Source of the DNA: Alphaproteobacteria bacterium
GTDB lineage: Bacteria; Pseudomonadota; Alphaproteobacteria; UBA9655
Length of the DNA stretch: 49,214 bases
Reading direction: 5' to 3'
NCBI GenBank assembly: GCA_019748065.1
Contig: JAIEQB010000049.1
Span: forward strand, 1 to 49,214
This document shows, piece after piece, positions 16,516 to 25,517 of the stretch. Position 1 is the stretch's first letter. Each line of letters opens with the position of its first letter. The notes beneath the pieces are model-generated. The model ran no database searches and was not told the DNA's origin. It saw nothing but the letters and a program-made list of their open reading frames with translations. A program made the translations under genes and the position numbers.

Positions 16516-17946
16516 TTAATCGGGTGCCTCTAACAAATCTCCTATATCCACAATGCGGTAAAAGAAGCGACTTTCCTCAACGGATTCTGAGACACCACCT
16601 ACATGAAACAATACAGGAACAACTGCGTAGCCTTTTGGTTTACTGAGGGCGTTAATCTTTTCCGATACCTCATTGATGATGTCTTTTTTGAGTTCTCCTT
16701 GACGAAATTTGAACTCACAAGCATACAAATTATTTGTCGTGGTTTGAACCAAATAGTCAATTTGACAGCCTTTTTGACGTGTTAACGCCAGTTGAATATA
16801 GGGGTTGTCGTAAATGATATCGACAGGCTTGATGCCAATGGTTCGCAAGATATCATTTCTGTTTTGAAGCAACAAGGATTCCACCTGAAATCCCATCATT
16901 GTTTTGTATCCTGGAAGGTTGCCCATATCTGTGATATGGCCCTTCTCAATTTTATCCAGATTAGGAGCGATATACTTCAGGTAAAAGCGCATATAGGGGT
17001 CACTGATTCTGTAAAGACTTTGCCGTCGCACCTTTCCTGTCCTGATGGACCATTGTGGAAATTGCGTTACAAATCCAGCAATGATGAGGTGTCCCATAAG
17101 AGAGCTCAATGTTCCGCTTTTGTGATAGTTTATGGTTTGACGAATTTCCCCGAGTGTTTTCATACCCTCGTTTAGGGAGATCATCATATTTTTGTATACC
17201 TCCCCTTTATGACTGAAAAGGTCATGAAAAATCCGATCAAATTCAATCGTTAAAAGGCCTTTATTTTCAAAACAGAGCCTGTGGATAGTCTGATCTGCTG
17301 TTTCATTAGGGGAGACCTGCTCTAAATACCAAGGAATCCCACCTAACACAGAGAGAAGCTTGAAGCGATCAAGGTCAGACCCTTTAAAGCCAAGTTGGTT
17401 TAAAAAGGTGTTGGACTCGTATATCGACAGGGGAGAGAGTTCAATAACTTGAGAAATGCGCCCAAAGAAGGACGTACTTTTAAGAATATTGGCTTCAATC
17501 CAAGTTGAAACAGAGCCGCAGAAGATAAGAATGACATTCTGACGATGTTGTAGATCTTGGTCCCACCACACTTTCAGTTTTGGGATAAAGGTTGGATCAA
17601 GCGATCCCATCCATGAGATCTCATCAAATAAGATCACTGTTGGCTCATTCGTTAGATAGGACGATAATTGAGAGAGTCCATCCATCCAATCTTGAAATTT
17701 TGTTGTTGGCTTTTGAAACGCTGTTTCCATTTGGTGAGAAAAAAGATTGCGTTGATCTTGAGCCGTTGTTCCTGGTTCAGGGGTCATGCCTGTGATATTG
17801 ATGAAGCGCTCCCCTTGACTAAATTCTGCCGCTAACCGCGATTTTCCAATCCGCCGGCGGCCTTTAATAACAACTAAGGCTGCCATTTTTCTGGATCGAA
17901 GAGCTTTAAGGAGCTCAATTTCTCTCTTTCTGCCTATAAACTTCAT
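16516..17946 (-). CDS. AAA-type ATPase with C-terminal DUF234 nuclease-like domain
   Basis: 476 residues. The N-terminal half is an ATPase_2/STAND-like NTPase, with Walker A KGRRRIGKSR (about residues 28-37) and Walker B VILFDEISW (about 105-113). The C-terminal half has the winged-helix and DUF234 pattern, including an acidic/E-x-K set (QIDYLVQ...YACEFKF) that resembles a degraded PD-(D/E)XK site. This family is widespread in mobile regions of archaea and bacteria and is of unsettled function; defence or toxin roles have been suggested. The gene is intact and autonomous, with an inverted repeat over its leader. Confidence 0.85.
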   Translation of the reverse strand: MKFIGRKREIELLKALRSRKMAALVVIKGRRRIGKSRLAAEFSQGERFINITGMTPEPGTTAQDQRNLFSHQMETAFQKPTTKFQDWMDGLSQLSSYLTNEPTVILFDEISWMGSLDPTFIPKLKVWWDQDLQHRQNVILIFCGSVSTWIEANILKSTSFFGRISQVIELSPLSIYESNTFLNQLGFKGSDLDRFKLLSVLGGIPWYLEQVSPNETADQTIHRLCFENKGLLTIEFDRIFHDLFSHKGEVYKNMMISLNEGMKTLGEIRQTINYHKSGTLSSLMGHLIIAGFVTQFPQWSIRTGKVRRQSLYRISDPYMRFYLKYIAPNLDKIEKGHITDMGNLPGYKTMMGFQVESLLLQNRNDILRTIGIKPVDIIYDNPYIQLALTRQKGCQIDYLVQTTTNNLYACEFKFRQGELKKDIINEVSEKINALSKPKGYAVVPVLFHVGGVSESVEESRFFYRIVDIGDLLEAPD

Positions 17947-17951
17947 TATTG

Positions 17952-17992
17952 ATTATGCTCCTATCGTCATTTTTATGCATTATGAGCATAAT
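17952..17992. promoter_or_regulatory. inverted repeat over the ATPase leader (operator candidate)
   Basis: ATTATGCTC (17952-17960) and GAGCATAAT (17984-17992) form a 9-bp inverted repeat separated by 23 bp, starting six bases upstream of the ATPase start codon. The position suits an autoregulatory operator or leader hairpin. No binding protein is identified. Confidence 0.4.
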
Positions 17993-18029
17993 TATATCAC
18001 CTGTCAAGATGCATATAATTTATGTTATG

Positions 18030-18264
18030 TCTTAGAGGAGCATTTAGTAGAGGTTTCACACTGCGTTCAAGATGATCCAGTTTCCAGACAACAAACGTAT
18101 CACCTTCGCGAAGCTGTTCGAGTACATTTTATAACCCTGGGCGATCTATTTCTAAGGGCACTCATATGATCTTCATAAATTATTTTGCAGTCGATTTTCT
18201 TTTAAGCTTCTTTTGGAGGTCAAGGTTTTGTACGTTTGGAAACTCTCGCTTAACCAATATGCAT
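18030..18264 (-). pseudogene. serine recombinase (resolvase/invertase), N-terminal remnant
   Basis: Read on the minus strand from ATG 18264, frames can be joined to give MHIG-stop-ARVS, NLDLQKK, CKIIYEDHMSA, RPGL-stop-NVLEQLREGDTFVVWKL, the classical Hin/Tn3-resolvase order (M-I-G-Y-A-R-V-S ... N-L-D-L-Q ... D-R-P-G ... L-V-V-W-K-L-D-R-L-G-R-S). A Tyr-to-stop change, at least two frameshifts and another stop make it dead, and the DNA-binding end is missing. Confidence 0.8.
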
Positions 18265-18282
18265 TTATGAATCGTTTCTTAT

Positions 18283-18540
18283 TTATTTTCCCCTCATTTT
18301 ATAAAAGAGACGTTTTTTAAGGGATGCTTGTTCTTGAGGTCCTCGAGCTCGTTTACTGAAGAGGGTTTCAACGAAATGAACTTGTTCCTTTTCAGGAAAA
18401 TACCCTTTCCCGTCTTTTCCCATGTTCCAGTGGTTGCTCACTTCTCGTCGATCCGTTGTACAATGGTCGTCTAGATTTTCTGAACTCAGAGAGGATAACT
18501 TGATGCGTTCATGTTTGCGGCATCTTTGTGCCAGAGGCAT
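18283..18540 (-). CDS. doubtful small ORF in a decayed region
   Basis: The 85-residue frame is polar and basic with no recognisable motif, and no clear ribosome site precedes the ATG. It lies between the dead recombinase and traD in a 476-bp stretch that otherwise shows nothing. It may be a chance frame in decaying DNA. Confidence 0.2.
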   Translation of the reverse strand: MPLAQRCRKHERIKLSSLSSENLDDHCTTDRREVSNHWNMGKDGKGYFPEKEQVHFVETLFSKRARGPQEQASLKKRLFYKMRGK

Positions 18541-18740
18541 TTATCTTGTCGCTCACTCCGACAATGGGTGTATCCTGTAATAGGTGTTTTTTGATAATTA
18601 AGTTTCAAGAGATGGGTTGAGATGTTTTTGGCCTGCATTTATCCTCGAAAATATTGCCTGTGGAACAAATGAAACTGATTGGCTTAAGTTTGAGTTGGAC
18701 CAGAAGAAAATTTGTGAGATTGGAGATATAAAAATGCGTT

Positions 18741-19016
18741 TTACTCACGATCTGATTTTCTTAATTCCTCCAACCCCTGCACCGCCCAAATTTGTAAGCT
18801 TACCTCGCCTGATTCCACTATCTCTTTAAGTATGAGTAGGCCTTTGTAGAGGGCTGCAACTGGTTCTTTCATGGTTATGTCCTTTTGCAAATCCAGCCCC
18901 AATTCAATGTGAAAAGTCTCAAGTAATCCAGATTTCTTTATTAACCCTCCCAACGCTATCAAACTTCTCGTTCTGGCACGTCTTAATCCGCGTGAATCAA
19001 TTTCAAGGGTGTTCAT
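18741..19016 (-). CDS. traD: Ti-type conjugal transfer protein TraD (relaxosome accessory)
   Basis: 91 residues from ATG 19016. The block RGLRRARTRSLIALGGLIKK with LGLDLQKDI matches the short TraD proteins of Agrobacterium-type transfer regions (R-K-A-R-T-R-x-L-I-Q-L-G-G-L). In Ti plasmids traC, traD and traG are transcribed away from oriT opposite to traA; the same arrangement is seen here. The start overlaps the end of traC by 14 bp, implying coupled translation. It is distinct from the F-type coupling protein at 37554, also called TraD in such elements. Confidence 0.8.
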   Translation of the reverse strand: MNTLEIDSRGLRRARTRSLIALGGLIKKSGLLETFHIELGLDLQKDITMKEPVAALYKGLLILKEIVESGEVSLQIWAVQGLEELRKSDRE

Positions 19017-19347
19017 GAGGTGGTATCTCTGCCTTTCCGTTTTGTTCAGGTGTTGGGTTATGTTTTTTAGTTTTCTGGTGAGCTTTTGAAGCAGAGAGGG
19101 AAAAAGAAGTTGCACGCGTTTCCCATTCTGCCTTTTGTGTTTTTGAAGCCATAGCCCAAGAATCTTTTAAGATAGTTAAAACCGTTTCAAGAGAGAATTC
19201 ATCTTTCAAAATTTTCTGAGCTTCCTTCATCAGAAGAAGAGATTGCTGGGTTTTAATTCGCTCTTTCTTTTGTTTGAGCTCATGAATCTTGTTTTCAATG
19301 GAAGTTACCTTATCGATCATACGACCGCCCTCTCTATTTTTATCCAT
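19003..19347 (-). CDS. traC: Ti-type conjugal transfer protein TraC (relaxosome accessory)
   Basis: The protein is a Lys/Glu-rich coiled coil (IENKIHELKQKKERIKTQQ) followed by a small helical domain (ILKDEFSLETVLTILKDS), the plan of TraC-like oriT-associated proteins. ATG 19347 has GGAG upstream; ATG 19320 also has a GAGAGGG site, so the exact start is uncertain. It precedes and overlaps traD and diverges from traA across the candidate oriT. Confidence 0.65.
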   Translation of the reverse strand: MDKNREGGRMIDKVTSIENKIHELKQKKERIKTQQSLLLMKEAQKILKDEFSLETVLTILKDSWAMASKTQKAEWETRATSFSLSASKAHQKTKKHNPTPEQNGKAEIPPHEHP

Positions 19348-19437
19348 GACGATTTTTCTCCGTTTTGAGTAATGTTGTTTCATCAGTCTATTAAATGCCA
19401 AAAAATAATAAAGTATAGAAATGAACACATCGAGCGA

Positions 19438-19571
19438 TCAAAATCGATCCTTAAGGATCGGGAAACCTGTCTTGGGGAGCTTTTTTAAAAGCTTACTAGG
19501 CGCGCTTACACAAACTCTGCGACTTTGGGCACTTGGCTGCAAGCAGCACAGACCGCATTGCTGAGAATATC
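19438..19571. promoter_or_regulatory. oriT: candidate oriT and divergent promoter region between traC and traA
   Basis: The divergent gap contains a perfect 16-bp palindrome (19445-19460, CGATCCTTAAGGATCG) and a second inverted repeat (19478-19484 with 19487-19493). In Ti-type systems the transfer origin lies exactly here, between traCD and traA. The nick site cannot be read off; the position and palindromes are the evidence. Confidence 0.5.
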
Positions 19572-22500
19572 GTGGCGCTTTATCATTTCACCACCAAACC
19601 CCTTTCTCGAGGTAGCCGAAATACGGTTCGAGCCATTGCCTACCGGGCGGGATGTGAACTTTATGATGAGGGAACAAGTCAAACCTTTAATTATACAGAT
19701 AAGGCTGTGCAGCATGTCGAACTTGTTCTTTCTAATGATGCCCCTGGCTGGGCAATTGAGATTCAGAAACTGATAGCAGAGGATCGTCAACAAGGTGTTC
19801 AGGCCTTTGTTGATATTGTGGAAGCGGCTGAGAAAAGAATCAACTCTAGAGTTTGGCGTGAGTTTGAATTTTCTCTTCATAGAGAACTGACAGAAGAACA
19901 GAATATGACCCTGGCTCGTGCATTTGTAGAAGAGCAACTTTCCTTACGAGGAATGAGCCCTCTCTTGAACTTTCACTTTGATAGAGATGAAGAAACAGGG
20001 GAATACAACCCTCATTGTCATGTAGTCATTCCAACGCGTCGATTAGAAAAGAACGGAATGGGAGAAAAAGAAAGAGAGTGGAATTTAAAATCCCTGCTTT
20101 TTGAATTGCGGGAACAGTGGGCCAATTATTCTAATTTCTACCTTAAACTCTATGGCCACGATGTCCAAATTGATCACCGTTCTTATAAGGAACGAGGTAT
20201 TGAGATGGAACCTCAACCCAAAAGAGGAAGAGGAATCATTGAGCAAGAAAAGAGAATTCAAAAACTGGAAGGTAGCAGTGAATTTTCTTTTGTCACAGAT
20301 AAGGCCAGAGCCTTTTATGATGTTCAATTGCGTAACTTATATCGCATTATTCGACATCCAGAAATTGTGTTTGACATTGTAACCAAACATCATGGCACTT
20401 TCATGTGGGCGGACGTGCAAAAAAAGATTCACCAATATGTGGATGATCCTCATCTATTTAACCGTGTAGAAGCTAAACTTAAAAATTCACCTGAGCTTAT
20501 TGTTTTGCATTTTGATCCAGAAAATAAAGATTCGATTGTTTATACAACCCGCCGTATGTTGACGGCGGAAAAATCCCTTGTAGAAACAGCTGACAAGTTG
20601 GGAAAAGTACAATCTCATGGAGTTGAAACACACCACATAGAAAATTCTATTGCTAAAGCTGATAAAGAACTGAGTGAGCATGGAGGGCTTTCTATAGATC
20701 AAAAGACTGCTATTCATCATCTTGTGGATGAGGGACAGATTAAATGTGTTGTGGGAATTGCAGGAGCGGGAAAGACGACTGCTCTGGAGGTATGTCATGA
20801 GATTTGGAAAGCTGAAGGCTACGCTGTTTATGGGCTGGCCCCTACAGGAAAAGCTTCACAGAATCTTGAATCGAAGACTTTAGGGGACAGTTCTTTGGAT
20901 CAAAGTGGCATTCCTTCAACAACTCTTCACAAGTTTCTTAAATCCTATGAGGAAGGCCGGTATCAGTATAATGAAAAAAGTGTCCTTGTCCTTGATGAAG
21001 CAGGTATGGTGGATCTGGGACGATTCGAGAAGCTTTTAGGGGCAGTTAAAAGCCTAGGAGTCAAACTAATCGTTGTGGGAGATGGAGCTCAACTCCAGCC
21101 GGTAGAAGCAGGTCCTGCTTTCCGTCTTGTAACCACCCAACTTGGAAAGGCTGAACTGAATACGGTCATTCGTCAGAAGGAAAAATGGCAAAAAGAAGCA
21201 ACAGTTCTCTTTGGGCAGCAAAAAACAGAAGAGGCCATCAAAAAGTATGCAGATAAAGGTTATCTGCATATTGTTGAAGAAAAGCTACCTACCTCAAAAA
21301 CACCTGAAGACTTTGTAAGACAATATGAAATTGCCCATCGTGTATCTTCTCTCATCTACCGAGAGATGGCAAAGGCTTGCCCTCGTGAAGACGGAGAACA
21401 AGCAGGGAGCCAGTCTTATCAATTCATCAAGAACCACCAGGACTTTGAAATGTATCTCCACTGGAAAGGAGTAGAAAAAAGGGCAGCTCAATCCATTATC
21501 AAAAACGCAGAGAACTGCCGTGCTGTTTTAGAAGCAAGATATCTTGATCCTTTAAAAATGGCTCTTCAAGTAGTAGATAAGAAGCTTCCTAAAGGTATTC
21601 AACGTGAAGAGGCAAAAGATCTCCTAAAAGAATGTAAGCTAGATCACCTCATAGGAGTTCAAAGACCAATAGGTACTGGCGTTGACGTTCGCACAGAAAC
21701 AAAAAAAGAATTGATCCAATCTTGGCATACTGCCTTTAAAGAAAACCCTAACAAAACAGCACTTATGCTCGCCTACAGCAATAGGGACGTCAATGACCTG
21801 AATCAACAAACTCGAGCTTTACTTAAGAACTCGGGTCATCTCTCAAAAGCTGAATTTACCTACACCATTAAAAAAGAAGTTGAAGATGATTTTGGAAAGA
21901 CTCACACAATAAAAATACAAAAAGAGTTTTCCAAAGGCGATCGTATTGTTTTTACAAAAAACAAATATTTATCAGGAATAAGAAATGGCACGATGGGAGT
22001 CATTACAGAATTAAACAATCAAAGAGTTCGCGTCAAATTAGATAAGGGAAAAGAGCTTTCCTTTGCCCCCAACTTAAATCCTCATTTTGACCAAGGCTGG
22101 GCTATTACTATTCATAAGTCTCAAGGAACAACCGTTGATCATACATTTGTTCTCGCTTCCTTTGAAATGAATCAAAACCTGGCTTATGTATCTATGACCC
22201 GTCATAGAGAATGGGTGAAGGTGTTTGGAAGTTCTTTTGACTTTTGGAGACCAGAAAAACTTCCTCAAGTTCTTTCAAAATCAGGTGAGAAGCTTTCTGC
22301 CGGTGATTACCTTGATGCAGAATCTTTAAGTCAGCTTATGAAAGCAGATGACCTCATGATTACCAAAGTGTTTCAACGACTATCCAATGAGCTAGAAGCT
22401 ATGGGAGCTGTTACAAAGGAAGCTTTCCAAAACGTTGCAGATCATTTCTTAGGAAGAACACGGGAGAAGGAAATTCGTGTTCTTCCAGAAAGCATTCGGG

Positions 22501-23171
22501 AAGAAGTACGAGCTCAGGAATTACTTCGTCAGAAAAAAGACAAAAACCTGATCTCTCATCTTCATGAGGATCACTTGCATTTAGATCTCAATTCTCCTCT
22601 TCAAAAAACAGAAAATAAAAGGAGAGAGAAGCTTTTTATTCAAAAAGAACCCAAGCAACCAGTGGCTGAAGCATCGACTTTTTCCAACCAAGCGTTGACA
22701 GACAAAGCAACTAAAACAACTTTCTGGCAAAAAATTAAAACTTTGCTTAAAGGAGAGTCACATCAGGGTAGCTCTTTTTCTCCACTGCACTCAGGAGAAA
22801 AAAATCCTTCCTTTATCCATACTCCCACAACTTTAGAAAAAGACACTCACCAAGCACCCAACAATGCAAAGAATCATTATATGACCACTGAGTTTAAGAA
22901 AGAAATGTTGGGAGAGGCATTTTATGAACAAATCACGACAAAAAAAGTAATTGATAAAACTCCTCAGGCGATTTCAGAAGATCTTAAACGTAAGATGCTG
23001 GGAGAGAAGCTTTATAGCCGTAATCATAAAAAAGAAAAAACCCTGAGTTCAGCGGAAACGAATAAGCTACAGAGAATTCACACCCTTTCTCATATTGAGG
23101 AAGGCTATGCTCATTATGAGCAGGATATGTCTGTTTCTCCCAAATCACCCTCAAGAGGCAGAAAGAGGTAA
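19572..23171 (+). CDS. traA: TraA relaxase-helicase (MobQ/Ti type)
   Basis: About 1199 residues starting at GTG 19572 so that the protein begins M-A-L-Y-H-F, as MobA/MobL relaxases do (an in-frame TTG at 19533 is less likely). The relaxase domain has the metal-binding H-x-H in NPHCHV (H148, H150). A UvrD/RecD-like helicase follows, with Walker A GIAGAGKTT (K401), Walker B LVLDEAGM and the C-terminal motif AITIHKSQGTT. It nicks oriT, remains bound to the 5' end and unwinds the strand for export through the F-type channel. The Lys-rich C-terminal 200 residues are variable; the last ~48 codons are duplicated at 4589-4733. It diverges from traC/traD. Confidence 0.93.
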   Translation: MALYHFTTKPLSRGSRNTVRAIAYRAGCELYDEGTSQTFNYTDKAVQHVELVLSNDAPGWAIEIQKLIAEDRQQGVQAFVDIVEAAEKRINSRVWREFEFSLHRELTEEQNMTLARAFVEEQLSLRGMSPLLNFHFDRDEETGEYNPHCHVVIPTRRLEKNGMGEKEREWNLKSLLFELREQWANYSNFYLKLYGHDVQIDHRSYKERGIEMEPQPKRGRGIIEQEKRIQKLEGSSEFSFVTDKARAFYDVQLRNLYRIIRHPEIVFDIVTKHHGTFMWADVQKKIHQYVDDPHLFNRVEAKLKNSPELIVLHFDPENKDSIVYTTRRMLTAEKSLVETADKLGKVQSHGVETHHIENSIAKADKELSEHGGLSIDQKTAIHHLVDEGQIKCVVGIAGAGKTTALEVCHEIWKAEGYAVYGLAPTGKASQNLESKTLGDSSLDQSGIPSTTLHKFLKSYEEGRYQYNEKSVLVLDEAGMVDLGRFEKLLGAVKSLGVKLIVVGDGAQLQPVEAGPAFRLVTTQLGKAELNTVIRQKEKWQKEATVLFGQQKTEEAIKKYADKGYLHIVEEKLPTSKTPEDFVRQYEIAHRVSSLIYREMAKACPREDGEQAGSQSYQFIKNHQDFEMYLHWKGVEKRAAQSIIKNAENCRAVLEARYLDPLKMALQVVDKKLPKGIQREEAKDLLKECKLDHLIGVQRPIGTGVDVRTETKKELIQSWHTAFKENPNKTALMLAYSNRDVNDLNQQTRALLKNSGHLSKAEFTYTIKKEVEDDFGKTHTIKIQKEFSKGDRIVFTKNKYLSGIRNGTMGVITELNNQRVRVKLDKGKELSFAPNLNPHFDQGWAITIHKSQGTTVDHTFVLASFEMNQNLAYVSMTRHREWVKVFGSSFDFWRPEKLPQVLSKSGEKLSAGDYLDAESLSQLMKADDLMITKVFQRLSNELEAMGAVTKEAFQNVADHFLGRTREKEIRVLPESIREEVRAQELLRQKKDKNLISHLHEDHLHLDLNSPLQKTENKRREKLFIQKEPKQPVAEASTFSNQALTDKATKTTFWQKIKTLLKGESHQGSSFSPLHSGEKNPSFIHTPTTLEKDTHQAPNNAKNHYMTTEFKKEMLGEAFYEQITTKKVIDKTPQAISEDLKRKMLGEKLYSRNHKKEKTLSSAETNKLQRIHTLSHIEEGYAHYEQDMSVSPKSPSRGRKR

Positions 23172-23196
23172 AAACTCTACTCAAAATTTTATGTTT

Positions 23197-23322
23197 ATTG
23201 CCTAACTTCAAGACTCGCATGAGCAACTTTAGTTTTAGAGTTTTTATAGCTGAGAAATAGCGTTGAAGGCTGCCTAGAATTAAGAAAGAATTACTAGTTA
23301 ACAAATTGAGCGGTTTCATCAG
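23197..23322 (-). pseudogene. truncated second copy of the DnaA-N-like gene
   Basis: This stretch aligns with the 3' end of the gene at 4757-5266 (SFLILGSLQRYFSAIKTLK), including the traA junction, and similarity ends near 23330. Only about 40 C-terminal codons remain. The arsenic operon begins right after the break, so that operon's arrival, or a linked deletion, removed the rest. Confidence 0.8.
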
Positions 23323-23526
23323 TAGGGCAGTAAAGATTCATGATATCATTTTCTTAGCGAAGCAATTCTTTTCTGGCAACCCATACCATCAGGTTCTAAG
23401 AGATTATATATAAAAAGAGAGATATCAGCTTGATATCCTGATTTTTTTTAGCACAACACAAACTATTTAAGCTTTTGGAGCTCTTGATAGTTATTAGTTG
23501 ATTGAATTCTAATTAAAAAAAGTTTC

Positions 23527-23558
23527 TTGACTCTGGTGTATACTCCATAGTGTACGCT
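23527..23558 (+). promoter_or_regulatory. MerR-type promoter/operator of the arsenic operon
   Basis: TTGACT (23527-23532) and TACGCT (23553-23558) are separated by 20 bp, the lengthened spacer typical of MerR/ZntR-controlled promoters. The spacer carries the dyad ACTCTGG..TATACTCCA.AGT, very like the ZntR operator. The MerR-family gene starts 19 bp beyond the -10 box, so it would control itself and the downstream genes by promoter twisting. Confidence 0.8.
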
Positions 23559-23576
23559 GTTTTACAGGAGAGGTAT

Positions 23577-23978
23577 ATGAGGACATATAATATAGGTCAA
23601 TTAGCCAAGGAAATAAAATTAAGCATTGATGCGCTTAGATATTATGAAGATTTAGGATTAGTTGAAAAACCTTTACGTCTTCCCAACGGCTACCGCAGTT
23701 ATACCCAAGAGAATAAGGGCGACTTTTTATTCATCAAATGGGCAAAAGCAATGGGTTTTTCTCTAAAAGAGATTAAAGAAATGCTGAGTATAAAACAAGC
23801 ATCATTAGATACATGCCAAACAGTAAAAACCCAGGCTGCAGCTAAAATTGAGCTAATCGATAAAAAGATTTTAGAGCTCAAGAAACTCAGAAAGTCTTTA
23901 AAAGAAATAGTACTTGTCTGTGAGAAAACTCCTGGAGATGACTGTCCTATTCTAGAAGATTTTGAGCAATGTAAGTGA
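23577..23978 (+). CDS. MerR-family metal-responsive regulator
   Basis: 133 residues from ATG 23577 (AGGAG 6 bases upstream; an in-frame ATG at 23550 falls in the promoter). The N-terminal winged HTH reads YNIGQLAKEIKLSIDALRYYEDLGLV, followed by a long dimerisation helix. Cysteines at 80, 115, 123 and 132, the last two in the DDCPILEDFEQC loop, match the metal-site positions of MerR/ZntR-type sensors. It is the first gene of the arsenic operon, which would normally use an ArsR repressor; the inducer (As(III), Sb or another thiophilic metal) is not known. Confidence 0.88.
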   Translation: MRTYNIGQLAKEIKLSIDALRYYEDLGLVEKPLRLPNGYRSYTQENKGDFLFIKWAKAMGFSLKEIKEMLSIKQASLDTCQTVKTQAAAKIELIDKKILELKKLRKSLKEIVLVCEKTPGDDCPILEDFEQCK

Positions 23979-23997
23979 AATTAATTATAGGGACATT

Positions 23998-25512
23998 ATG
24001 GCAAATAATTTTCTAAAAACTATCAATGAAAACATGGGAATGTTCGATAAACATGGGTTTATTAAAAAAACGCTCTTTACTCTAATGACTTTTGCTACTT
24101 TGGATGTAAAGGAAACTCAGGCTCAACGATTTTCTATTAATTCTCTTATGCTTATGGAAAGAGAGATGATCCCTTCTTTAGGAAGACTTTGGAAAAGTAA
24201 GCCAGAGAGAATTTCTGCCTCTCAGCATAGAAGAAATGAATTTGATATTTATAATAGGCGTGTATTTAGTGTTTTCTCTCATCATGCATTTCCTCAGAAT
24301 TGCAAACTTCATTATCTGAATCCAGGGCTTTTGCAAAATAATGTGGAAGAAAAGCCGGACTTTATCTATCGAAAGTTAAGCACAGCAACTGACGCAAAGT
24401 TTCAATCAGAAGAAGGAAAAGAAAAGTCTAAAGATTACTCTGTTTCTGAAAGAAAGAAACAAACATTAATAATTGGTGGAGGACAAGCAGGCCTTGCTGT
24501 TGCTTATTTTCTTAATCGTCATAAAGTCGACTATATAATCCTTGATCAAGAAAAAGGACCTGGAGGGGCCTGGCAACATGGGTGGGACTCTCTTCACCTT
24601 TTTTCTCCGGCAAGATGGAGTTCTCTCCCAGGTTGGCCCATGCCTCCTTCTGATGAGGATTACCCTTCAAAAGATCATGTTATTCATTATCTGACAGAAT
24701 ATGAAAAAAGATATAACATTCCTGTCGAACGGCCTGTGAAGGTTAAGTCTATTAGAAAAGTAAACGAGAGCTTTGTAACCTATACTGATAAAGGTGAATG
24801 GGAATCTCAAATAATCGTAAGTGCCACAGGAAAGTGGAGTTATCCCTTTATTCCAGATTATCCAGGAAGAGAACTCTATAAAGGCAAGCAAATTCATTCT
24901 GCTTATTACCAGAACCCAGACCAATTTAGAGAGCAGCGAGTTCTTATTGTTGGAGGAGGAAACTCTGGTGCACAGATTTTGGCTGAAGTTTCAAAGGTTG
25001 CCCAAACTACCTGGGTAACACTTGAAGCTCCTCTTTTTTTGCCAGATGACGTTGATGGAAGGGTACTTTTTGAACGAGCAACCGAAAGATGGAAAGCTTT
25101 ACAAGAGGGGAGAACAATTGAAATCCCTAAAGGAGGTCTTGGAGACATTGTCATGGTTCCTTCAGTTAAAGAAGCACGAACACGCAATGTTTTAAAGACT
25201 GTAAGACCTTTCAAACAATTCAAAGAAGATGGAGTGATTTGGCCGGATGGAACTCATAGTCAAGTTGATAGTATTATCTGGTGTACAGGATTTAAATCAG
25301 CCATTGAGCACCTCCGTGAATTAAATGTTATCGAGCCTGACGATACGGTTAAAGTTAAGGGAACAAGATCTCTTAAGGAATCAAATCTATGGTTAGTTGG
25401 ATACGGAGACTGGGTGGGATATGCCTCTTCAACATTAATTGGAGTAGTAAGGACTGCTCGTGATACGGCAATTCAGATTGCTGAGTTTCTAGCTACAAGG
25501 GGAAAGGAATAA
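23998..25512 (+). CDS. arsO: ArsO-like flavin-dependent monooxygenase with long N-terminal extension
   Basis: 504 residues from ATG 23998 (AGGGA site; the TTG at 23962 is unlikely). The catalytic part has the FAD motif IIGGGQAGLAVAYFL at about residue 158, an NADPH motif VLIVGGGNSG, and the HSAYYQ region, as in the ArsO/CzcO branch of flavoprotein monooxygenases found in arsenic clusters. The exact reaction of ArsO is not firmly established. The 157 residues before the FAD motif have no counterpart in usual ArsO proteins and begin with a weak signal-like segment (KKTLFTLMTFATL). Next genes are arsC and arsM. Confidence 0.75.
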   Translation: MANNFLKTINENMGMFDKHGFIKKTLFTLMTFATLDVKETQAQRFSINSLMLMEREMIPSLGRLWKSKPERISASQHRRNEFDIYNRRVFSVFSHHAFPQNCKLHYLNPGLLQNNVEEKPDFIYRKLSTATDAKFQSEEGKEKSKDYSVSERKKQTLIIGGGQAGLAVAYFLNRHKVDYIILDQEKGPGGAWQHGWDSLHLFSPARWSSLPGWPMPPSDEDYPSKDHVIHYLTEYEKRYNIPVERPVKVKSIRKVNESFVTYTDKGEWESQIIVSATGKWSYPFIPDYPGRELYKGKQIHSAYYQNPDQFREQRVLIVGGGNSGAQILAEVSKVAQTTWVTLEAPLFLPDDVDGRVLFERATERWKALQEGRTIEIPKGGLGDIVMVPSVKEARTRNVLKTVRPFKQFKEDGVIWPDGTHSQVDSIIWCTGFKSAIEHLRELNVIEPDDTVKVKGTRSLKESNLWLVGYGDWVGYASSTLIGVVRTARDTAIQIAEFLATRGKE

Positions 25513-25517
25513 ATAAG

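Noticed and set aside
17975-18169. Plus-strand 64-residue frame
   Set aside because: It is the antisense of a recognisable serine-recombinase remnant on the minus strand.
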